DNA of 64,000 nucleotides from Nyssa sinensis (lineage: Eukaryota; Streptophyta; Magnoliopsida; Cornales; Nyssaceae): contig CM018038.1 of assembly GCA_008638375.1 (NCBI GenBank), positions 12,037,740 through 12,101,739 on the forward strand, read 5' to 3'. The position numbers were made by a program, and so were the translations under genes. Below the pieces are notes generated by a model. That model was not told the DNA's origin. It worked only from the letters and a program-made list of their open reading frames with translations, and did not search any database. Positions 23,994-32,528 of the stretch are shown here, piece after piece. Positions within the stretch are counted from its first letter, which is position 1, and every line of letters begins with the position of its first letter.

Positions 23994-26906
23994 CAATACA
24001 CCTGGGACTGTGCAGATCCAGTTCTCTCCCACACTCCCGAGGAGGAAAGTTGCCCTTCCAGAATTGAAAAACGACCTCAATAAGGCGTGCCCCAAAGACA
24101 GCTTTCCACTACCAAGGATAGACCAACTGGTTGACTCTACTGCAGGGCATGAACTCATGAGTTTTATAGATGCCTATTTTGGGTATAACCAAATTCAGAT
24201 GTACCCTCTAGACCAGGAGAAGCAGCCTTCATAACCGAATGAGGTCTCTACTGCTATAGAGTAATGCCTTTCGGTTTAAAGAATGTTGGAGCCACATACC
24301 AGCGGTTGGTTAACAAGATGTTCAGCCCGCTGCTCGGCAATACCATGGAAGTATACATCGATGATATGCTAGTCAAAATTCTGCAGAAAGGTAGTCACCT
24401 CTAGCACTTAGCCCAGACCTTCGATATCCTAAGACAGCACAAGATGAAGCTCAATCCCTCGAAATGTACCTTCGGAGTAACGAAGGGAAAGTTCTTGGGA
24501 TACATTGTCTCTCAGAGGGGCATCGAAGTAGACCCCACGCAGATCCAAGCCCTGATTGGACTGAAGTCACCAAAAACCAGGAAAGACATTCAGGTGCTGA
24601 ATGGCAGAATTGCAGCATTAAGCAGATTTATCTCCAAGGCCACTGATCGCTGCCTACCCTTCTTTAAAGCTCTAAAAGGCAACAAAGCTTTAAAGTGGAT
24701 AGAAGAATGTGAAAAAGCCTTTCACGAACTAAAGGAGTATCTCCCCTCCCCAGAGCTTCTATCAAAACCAATACAGGGGGAAAAACTACTCTTGTACCTT
24801 GTAGTCTCTAAAAACGTGGTCAGCTACGCATTAGTCAGGCAGGACAGGGGACTATAGAGGCCCATATTCTACGTTAGTAGGGCACTACTCGACACAGAAA
24901 AGAGATACCCAGAGTTTGAGAAGCTAGCCTTTGCTTTGGTAACATCAACTCCGAAGCTCCGACCTTATTTCCAAGCTCATCCAATTGAAATCCCAACTGC
25001 TTATCCTCTGAAGTCAATATTGAGAAAGCCTGAGGTTTCAAGAAGATTTGTAAAGTGGTCTGTGGAGTTAGGGGAATTTGACATATCATATGTGCCACGA
25101 AACTCCATCAAAGGGCAGGCCTTGGCTGATTTTATTACCGAGTTCACCCCGGCACTTCAAGACAAGGCACAGCTCATCGAAACTTTAAGAACCTGGCTGC
25201 TCTATATCGATGGGTCATTAACCGATCAAGGCTCAGGAGTGGGCCTTGTATTACAGTCCCCTGATGGGCTCTCGTCAGAAAAAGCAGTCAACCTGCGATT
25301 CAAAGCTTCCAACAATGAAGCAGAATATGAAGCCTTAATCCTAGGCATGAAATTGGCTCTGGAATGCGAGATTCAGAACCTTAAAGTCTTATCAGATTCC
25401 CAACTAGTGGTGAGCCAAGTCTTGGGAGAATTCTCCATTAAAGATGATAGGATGCTTCGGTACTCCGAACTGGTGAACTACCTGAAGCACTCCTTCCAGA
25501 CGTTCACTATCTAGAAAATAGAAAGAAGCCAGAACTGCAGAGCTGATGCTTTGGCAAACATGGCGTCCTGCCTAAAGTCTGAAGCAAACTCTACAGTAAA
25601 AATTTCCTACCAGCCAGGACCCAACATAGAGGAAGCCCAAATTGCCCAAATTACTAAACAGCCCCAGACTGGATGACCCCAATCCTCCAGTACCTAGAAT
25701 CTGGGCTCCTCCTAGAAGACAAAAACAAAGCAAGGAGAATCCGAATCAGAGCGGCTCGGTACCTGATCCTGAACAACAAGCTTTACAGAAGGTCTTATTC
25801 TCAACCTCTGTTAAAATGCTTAGCTCCAGAAGAATCACAATATGTCTTGGCTGAAATACACGAGAGAATTTGCGGGAATCATAATGGGGGCAGAACGATA
25901 GCTCACCAAGCTCTGACTTAGGGCTATTACTGGCCTAGCATGCTAAGGCAGGCTAAGGAGTATGTCCAGAAGTGTGACAAATGCCAAAGATTTGCCCCAT
26001 ATCGACACCAGCCTCATCACGAGCTCATCCCGATTACTAGTCCTTGGCCCTTTGCTCAGTGGGGGATGGACATCGTGGGTCCATTACCAAAGGCCCCACC
26101 AAACAGGAAGTATCTCTTGGTAGCCATTGACTACTTCTCTAAATGGGCTGAAGTTGAACCTCTAACACACATCACAGAGAAGGAAGTTGAGAACTTCACC
26201 TGGAAGAACATTGTTTACAGGTTCGGTATACCATGTGTGATTATCTCTGACAATGGGACGCAGTTCACTAGTAAAGGCTTCAAGAAATTCTGTGAAAATT
26301 TCAACATTAGGCAACACTTTGCCTCTCCAAGCCATCCACAAGCAAATGGGCAAACAGAGGTCACCAACCGAACGATCCTTGATGGATTAAAGAAAAGGTT
26401 GGAGCAGGCCAAAGGAAAGTGGGCAAAGGAACTTCCTGGAGTTCTTTGGGCTTACAGAACAACCAGAAGAACTCCCACCTTTGAAACTTCCTTCTCACTA
26501 GCCTATGGTACAGAAGCAGTAATCCCGGTTGAGATCGGTATGCCAACTCTGAGGACTGAAGCTTTCGAGCAAAAATGCAATGATCAACAGCTAACAGAAA
26601 ATCTGGATCTGCTTGAAAAGAAAAAGGGATCAAGCCAGCATCAGGATAGAAGCCTATCAGCAGAGAATGGTCAACAAATCCAAGGTGGGGCTCAAGACGG
26701 TCAGCTTTCAAGTCGGAGACTTTGTCTTAAGAAGAGTCTTTCCAAACACCAAGGATCCCATTATGGGAAAGTTGTCACCGAACTGGGAAGGCCCCTACAG
26801 AGTGACGAAGGTTGTTAGGCCTGCCACCTACTGGCTAGAAGACATGACTGGGAAGCCTATTCCTAGGCCGTGGAACGTGGAACATTTACGAAAGTATTAT
26901 CAATAG
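23988..26906 (+). pseudogene. pol: RT-RNase H-aRNase H-integrase of element A, deleted and frameshifted
   Basis: Motifs in order: DLNKACPKDSFPLP (RT, 24075-24115); YRVMPFGLKN; YIDDMLVK (24354-24377, RT catalytic Asp pair); LNPSKCTFGVTKGKFLGYIV; DISYVPR (end of RNase H linker); a second RNase H LLYIDGS...NNEAEYEALILG...SDSQLVV (25198-25420); zinc-binding HERICGNH...CDKCQRF; integrase DDE with MDIVGP, SDNGTQF and NGQTEVTNR (26065-26370); and a C-terminal block ending HLRKYYQ. About 420 bp of RT N-terminus is missing relative to element B, with the join just after SCPSRIEK. Several frame changes (near 24060, between 25515 and 25673, and near 26615-26810) and stops make it inactive. All three integrase acidic residues remain. 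Confidence 0.9.
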
Positions 26907-26934
26907 AGATGTTTCTTTCTTTTTAATACCTCCA

Positions 26935-27780
26935 TAGAGTGGTCCATCTTTTAATGCACAGGCCTCCAGAGCCTGGTCCATCTATAATGCACAAGTCTTA
27001 GTACTTGGTCCATCTTTTAATGCACAGGCTTCCAGAGCCTGGTCCATCTACAATGCACAAGCCTTAGTGCTTGGTCCATCTTATAATGCACAGGCCTTTC
27101 GAGCCTGGTCCATATCTAATGCACAGGCCTCCAGAGCCTGGTCCATCTATAATGCACAAGTCTTAGTACTCGGTCCATCTTTTAATGCACAGGCCTCTAG
27201 AGCCTGGTCCATTTACAATGCACAAGCCTTAGTGCTTGGTCCATCTTATAATCCACAGGCCTTCCAAGCCTAGTCCATAGCTAATGCACAAGCCTCCAAA
27301 GCCTGGTCCATCTATAATGCACAAGTTTTAGTACTCGGTCCATCTTTTAATGCATAAGCCTCCAGAGCCTGGTCCATCTACAATGCACAAGCCTTAGTGC
27401 TTGGTCCATCTTATAATGCACAGGCCTTTCGAGCCTGGTTTATATCTAATGCACAGGCCTCTAGAGCTTGGTCCATCTATAATGCACAAGTCTTAGTACT
27501 TGGTCCATCTTTTAATGTACAGGCCTCTAGAGCCTAGTCCATTTATAATGCACAAGTCTTAGTACTTGGTCCATCTTTTAATGCACAGGCCTCCAGAGCC
27601 TGGTCCATCTATAATGCACAAGTCTTAGTACTTGGTCCATCTTTTAATGCACAGGCCTCCAGAGCTTGGTCCATCTACAATGCACAAGCCTTAGTGCTTG
27701 TTCCATCTCTAATGCACAGCCCTTCCGTGCCTGGTCCATCTATTATGCACAGGCCTTCCGAGCCTGGTCCATCTTCGATA
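26935..27780 (+). repeat. Minisatellite array after integrase, element A (~33-bp units, 66-bp dimers)
   Basis: About 25 copies of a half-unit around CTGGTCCATCTATAATGCAC. Two variants alternate: one with GCCTCCAGAGCCTGGTCC, one with AAGTCTTAGTACTTGGTCC, so the higher-order period is about 66 bp. Open frames crossing it are repeat artefacts. A related array occupies the same place in element B. Confidence 0.92.
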
Positions 27781-28112
27781 TGCAGACTCTATGATCCAGT
27801 CCGTCTAAAGGCGGAAGTTCCAAGCATCTTTAACCAAAGTCCAACTACTATCTACACAAGTTTCCCAGATCGGAATACCTTAAAGCTGATACTTAGATTA
27901 TTTGGCTTGTGTACCAACAAGCAACGAATACTACAGTACCGAGCAAGCTTAAAGTACTTTGGTTCAAGACTTCAAGTTTTATACAAGTTTCTTTGATCTA
28001 CTCTTAGAACATACAGAAGAGTTATTTATCAGAAGTGCACGAGAAGATGTTTTAACTCCAGAAGGCACATCCAAACACAAAGAACATCAGAATTGAGGAA
28101 AAAGAATTCAAT
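27781..28112. other. Element A non-coding linker between minisatellite and antisense region
   Basis: I recognise no domain here. It lies between the last minisatellite copy and the first antisense AATAAA. Confidence 0.5.
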
Positions 28113-28835
28113 TTTATTGATGAGTCATAAAACTTACATCAGTACAAAAAGACTGGAAATAAAACAAGTACAGAAAAAGTACAACAAAGACATCACTACA
28201 GAAGCTACAATAAAGACATCACTACGCTCTGCAACATTATGGCTTTCTTCCTCGGATGGGAAAGGGGCCCAAGTTCCGACCTCCATTACCGCCGCCGCGG
28301 GCTTCCATTTGAAAGGAAGGAAACCTGAACCCCAATCTGCATCAAGAAGCACCCAGGCCATTTCATCATCACTGTCACTGATATCAATACCAACGAATGA
28401 TGAGGGCTCTGGGTCTCAAGGGACCTCCATTCTCCACCTTCGTTTCCCTCAGATTCGGCATGACACCCCAGCCGGCTTGAGCAAGGGTCTCTGCGAAGAC
28501 ACAAAGGGAAGGAGGCATCCCACCTTCATCTTCATCACCAATGCTCCAAGCCTCGGTTGAATCAAGGAGGGTCCACCTCCAATCGGAGAAATCTCGACTA
28601 GATGCCAAGATGGACAAGAGGACTTGTGCCTCCTCTAATCCTTCCTTGGAGACTGAATCAAGGGGAAGGTTAACTCTCGGCGACAGTTTAATCATTCCTA
28701 ACTCGGACTGAGAATTGTCAATCATCTCCGGGCGAACGGCAAGTTTTCAGCAACATCTAAATTCTTTCCAACGGGGGAACAATTTGGGAACAAGAAGATT
28801 GGGCGCAACCGTATGCCCCCTTTCTTATATATATA
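28113..28835 (-). pseudogene. Candidate second antisense transcription unit in element A, broken
   Basis: On the minus strand a TATATATATAAG box (28823-28835) lies about 100 bp upstream of ATG 28725, which opens a 113-codon frame. After that frame ends near 28384, another frame continues with an acidic block (EPSSFVGIDISDSDDEMAWV), and AATAAA is present at 28113-28118. The bases around this AATAAA resemble those at the end of the main antisense gene (29509-29514), and the upstream DNA resembles that gene's promoter. It may be a degenerate extra copy of the antisense unit. No domain is recognised and a frameshift is needed to join the frames. Confidence 0.35.
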
Positions 28836-29508
28836 GACCCTTGAAGTCCAAAAGCCACCCAACTAGACCATCGCAACGGTTAAAAGAAAGGTTGGCCTCG
28901 AAAACCCAAACGACAACCGTATAAATAAACGACGCTTTAAACCTGCCTTTTGGAATACCAAAAGACAGGGTGCAAGGTCTTCCTGTACTAACAACCGCAG
29001 TTCAGTACTGAAGCTTCTGAAATGATAAAATAAGAAAAGTCTAGTATACAGGCCTCTTATCCGATATACAGACCTCCCAATCTTATTTATTCCTTGACAG
29101 GCTGCACATATGACAAAGGCCAACAGCTTTGATATATCCCGATCCTAAGGGCTCAGAAACAGGAGTTTCGATCATCAGAATGATGGGCATAAACTGCCTA
29201 GTTATTTTCACAAGTCTTTTGTTCAGAACAATTTGCTTCAAAATTCTGCAGAGTTTGCTTCCACTCTATGTGATACAAGATCAATATCGGATTCTTGTTC
29301 ATCTGATTATGTTTGTTTTCTTATCTTATTATGATGAGACAGTCGAAATTAATCTACATTCGCTGTTCTATTACAAGTGCTAAAGCTCGGGAGGCAACTG
29401 TTAAACTATTGGAAAGCTGATCTGACGTGCAAGGGGCTCAGAACAGCTATACTCACAACAAATTTTGCAAAAAGCAAGAACACAAGAAGAATCTGAAGAA
29501 AACTCAAC
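28836..29508. other. Promoter-like upstream region of the candidate second antisense unit
   Basis: Contains ATAAATAAACGACGC and GGCCTCGAAAACCCAAAC, loosely matching the block upstream of the main antisense gene (31.74-31.83 kb). No coding content is supported at 28,970-29,508. Confidence 0.3.
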
Positions 29509-29514
29509 TTTATT
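29509..29514 (-). terminator. Poly(A) signal of the antisense gene, element A
   Basis: AATAAA on the minus strand about 60 bp beyond the likely stop codon of the antisense reading frame (TGA at 29576-29578). Confidence 0.5.
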
Positions 29515-29575
29515 GATCGAAAGGTATTTATTACATCAAAAAGTTGGCAAACAAAAAAATAAAGCTGATAAAGCC

Positions 29576-31490
29576 TCAAGCCTTATCGGAAGGGCCAAGA
29601 TCCTCTGCCGAAGGAAGGTCGGTAGTCACGGCCTCTTTGCTCAGACCAACACTAGATGAAGTGGCTCCAGGAGCAACAATTGACGACACGTCAAAATCCG
29701 GAAACCTAGCCAGAAATCTAGATCGGAAGCTCTCAAAACCAAACCGGATCAGTTCGTCCCCAATCTAGTCAACTTCCTCTCTCAATTCTGTCTCAATCTC
29801 AGTCCTAGCATGGTCAACTGCTTCCTGAACCTTCTGATCAAAGGTCCTTCGAAGGTCGACCAACTCCCTCTGAAGTCCTTCAACCTGCCGAGCATAGATG
29901 TCCCTTTCAGACTCCGTCACGGCAATGTTAGTGCCAGCTTCCTTCAGATTCTCCTCAGCAGCATGAACCTTGGACTGAGCCGTTCCAAGCTCCAGCCTCA
30001 CTTCATCCAACTCGGCCTTCAGCTTATTAGCCTCCTCAAGGCTCAGAAGAGTCACCATCAGAGCAGCTAAACTATGCATGTTTTGCACAACACAAGGCAG
30101 ACAAGTTAGGCTGAACAAGTAAGCAAGCAAGAAAAGACTAGAAAAATCTTTAGAGGTTACCTTCATTTGGAGATTCATCATCTCATTCATCAGCTTCGCA
30201 GGGTTATCCCCCCTGTACCGATGAGGGCTCTGGGACCATATTTGGTCAAAGGCCTTCTTGGTAATTTGGTAGTCCGGCTTATCAAACGGCTCGGACGACA
30301 CGGCAGGCGCCTTCCCTTTCCTAGTCCGTTTGCTCAGAACGGAAGGGGCAGGAGGAACGGCCGAGACCGGAACAGCAGGTTCGGCCTCCTTCTCAGCCTC
30401 GGCAGGAGGTGGCTCGAGAGAGCCGAAATCAACCTCCTCATTTTTACTTGAAGAGAAGGCTCGGGCTCAACTTGGGAGGAAGCCTCCCCCGCCACTTGGG
30501 CCTTCGCCTCTGCCCATCTCGATGTTAGCCTTTTCTTAAGCTCATCACTACGAGCGGCCATCAAGTTTTTCGGGGTGACAATGACGGTGTGAGCCTAGTT
30601 GGAAGTTGAAAGAAGCACGCAGTACTGATCTTGAAGCTCGTTTGTAAACTCGGACCTCCTCCAAGCACTCCTGACTTCACATAAGCAAGAAATTGCATAT
30701 CAGATTATCAGTTCGGAAGGCATAACAAAGCTAAAACAAGCCTAAGGAAATAAGCCTCACCCTTATGACCCGTGGTACGGGGGAATATCGGGACATCATC
30801 TTGGAAGTCTTCACGCTCCCATCCTCCTCCAACAAAGAAGTACCACTTCTTCCACGTTTTATTAGACGTGGGAATAGAGGACAGAGGTCGGAACCCCTTC
30901 TCAAAAGACATATAAAAAAGGCCTTCTGCCTTCTTATACTTCAGATCCATATTACTACGGATCAGATCTACGGATACATCTACATTATTTTTGTGCCCTA
31001 ACATTACAAACCCTAAAAGTTGCCGCCAACTATTGAGATTAAGGTCGGCAGGGCAGAGCTTGTACCAACAGAAGAACTGCCTAACCAAATCAGGCAACAG
31101 AAGTCTCAAACCCATTTCAAACCAGGAAAGATAAACACATATCTCCCCGGCTTCAACATTATGGGGACAATCCATTGGGCCTGGTACTCTGCAAGTAACA
31201 TTTGAGGGAAAATTGTACTTCACCCTCCACTCGTCCAACAAGCTTTAGGTAATAGCACTTTCGCCCTCTTCTTTACAGGAATACCTGCTAGAGGTCTCCC
31301 CAGCCTTGTCTCGGGGCTCTATGAAGGCATCGACTATCCTAGTCTCAGGACTATGGGGGGACTCAACAAACCTCTCCCCAACATCTTCGGCTGCAAGACC
31401 ACCTACATTCTCTAAATGAGGCGGCATAGCCATTTCTGAGGGATTTCCTACCCCTTCACTAGCATTTGAAGATTCAAGAGGAGTAGACAT
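29576..31490 (-). pseudogene. Antisense gene (aORF) of element A: Transposase_28-like plus coiled coil
   Basis: Runs opposite to pol. The start ATG at 31490 (MSTPLESSNASEG) is aligned with MSNFTTSSG of element B. Exon 1 (31490-30761) holds a conserved block with EICVYLSWFEMGLRLLLPDL, LNLNSWRQLLGFVMLGHKNN and GFRPLSSIPTSNKTWKKW, resembling the Pfam family Transposase_28 (putative gypsy-type transposon). Intron 1 is 30760-30675. Exon 2 is 30674-30161. Intron 2 is 30160-30083, with the acceptor decayed to AA. Exon 3 is a long charged coiled coil (LKAELDEVRLELGTAQSK) and, past a nonsense TAG at 29765, a tail FRSRFLARFPDFDVSS that matches B. Another stop (TAA) is at 31245, and exon 2 changes frame. 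The molecular function of this family is unknown. Confidence 0.7.
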
Positions 31491-31665
31491 TACTCTCAAA
31501 CTTAAAGAGGAAGAAGCAAAAGAAGAGGAAGATCGGTCGAACCTATTCTAGACCAGAGCCTCAGACAATCAGTATTCTTCGAAGTCGTACAAACCAACAA
31601 TGGCGGACAAGATCTTCTGGCACAGTGAAAATGACGGGGAAAAGGTCATTTCAAATCTCTCTCTG

Positions 31666-31673
31666 TATTTATA
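31666..31673 (-). promoter_or_regulatory. TATA box of the antisense gene, element A
   Basis: TATAAATA on the minus strand, 176 bp upstream of ATG 31490. Element B has TATATATAAA at the equivalent place. Confidence 0.55.
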
Positions 31674-31689
31674 AGCGCAATATCAAAAG

Positions 31690-31860
31690 GGACCCACCAA
31701 AGCCCAAACGCCATGACGGTTCGGAACAATGATGACTTTGAGAAACCCAACCATCGGTTCAGTACAATGATGGCCTTGAAAAAACCCAATCTCCGGCTGC
31801 GCAATAAATGACGCACCAACAGTCTCCTTGAAAGGCGAACAGACAGGATACATGACTCTC
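31690..31860 (-). promoter_or_regulatory. Conserved upstream block of the antisense gene, element A
   Basis: Several blocks match element B (51300-51470) despite strong divergence elsewhere: GGGACCCACCAAAGCC, AATGATGACTTTG, CGGCTGCGCAATAAATGACG and CCAACAGTC. It lies between the TATA box and the polypurine tract, where a promoter for the opposite strand would sit. Confidence 0.5.
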
Positions 31861-31900
31861 CGAAAAAGGCCTAGCCCTAGTTGCTTATTAACATCAAACT

Positions 31901-31921
31901 AGGACTTAGGGGGTGAGTAAC
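31901..31921 (+). other. Polypurine tract region of element A
   Basis: ACTTAGGGGGTGAGTAAC directly precedes the 3' LTR. Element B has ...GCTTGGGGGGGAGTAGC at the same place. Confidence 0.7.
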
Positions 31922-32523
31922 TGATATACCACAAAAGAGCAAGACCAATCAGCACTTGATACGTATGCCTATAAGTCCAGCTCAAGCTCGGCTAACTCAG
32001 CTCGCGCTTAACTAGTGGCTAAGCGCTCGGACATTTAGGACAGGCTGAAAGATCAGAAGTGGCCAAGGGTATGCCTCTAGAGCACATACATATCCGGATA
32101 AGGATCACGGAGTTAATTACAGGACTCCAGACCAACACTCCAGAGTTCGTCACCGCCTTAGCGGCTGCCGAGTAAGGAATAAGGAAACAGTCTTCGACAA
32201 GAAAACTGCTATACATGTTCATCTCTATCTATGGTGCAATATCTAACAAGGAAACTACTATCTCCGGTGATCAAATCCCTACTTTCATGGCTCCAAATCC
32301 TAATCAACTTAGGAAAGCCACGGCTTATAAATTAAACCCTAAAGGTACGCTTTATTTTCATGCTCTTCTTTGGCTTTCAATACAGTCTTTTCAATTCCGT
32401 TTGCTTACTTAAGCATCGGAGCGGCTACCGCCGGAGCCAATCCGGTGGTCTTCTGATCCCCCTTTTTGAGTGTTCTACAGGTCGCGAACCCAGATTTATT
32501 GCGAACCAAAAAATGCAGCATCA
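31922..32523 (+). repeat. 3' LTR of element A
   Basis: Starts TGATATACC and ends GCAGCATCA. It is followed by ATAAG, the second copy of the target-site duplication. Confidence 0.95.
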
Positions 32524-32528
32524 ATAAG

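Larger units (their letters stand above)
20948..32523 (+). mobile_element. Element A: full-length, decayed Ty3/gypsy Tat-group LTR retrotransposon (11.6 kb)
   Basis: Two LTRs (608 and 602 bp) begin TGATATACC and end GCAGCATCA. A perfect 5-bp duplication ATAAG flanks the element (20943-20947 and 32524-32528). Order: LTR, TGGCGCC-type primer-binding site, gag-protease, UAG, RT, RNase H, second RNase H, integrase, minisatellite, antisense gene region, polypurine tract, LTR. The second (archaeal-type) RNase H and the antisense gene next to the 3' LTR point to the Tat group. By eye the LTRs differ by about 25 substitutions and three small indels over roughly 600 bp. Many stops, frameshifts and an RT deletion make it incapable of autonomous activity. 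Confidence 0.93.

Noticed and set aside
26935..27780. Regular short repeats resembling a CRISPR array
   Set aside because: The units are contiguous tandem copies with no unique spacers, inside a plant LTR element. It is a minisatellite.
27067..27996. Open frames across the element A minisatellite
   Set aside because: The frames are kept open by the repeat period and encode only repeated SISNAQASRAW-type peptides.
28093..28560. 155-codon plus-strand frame in element A
   Set aside because: It lies opposite the candidate second antisense unit and has no domain. The minus-strand reading has TATA and poly(A) support, so this is more likely a shadow.
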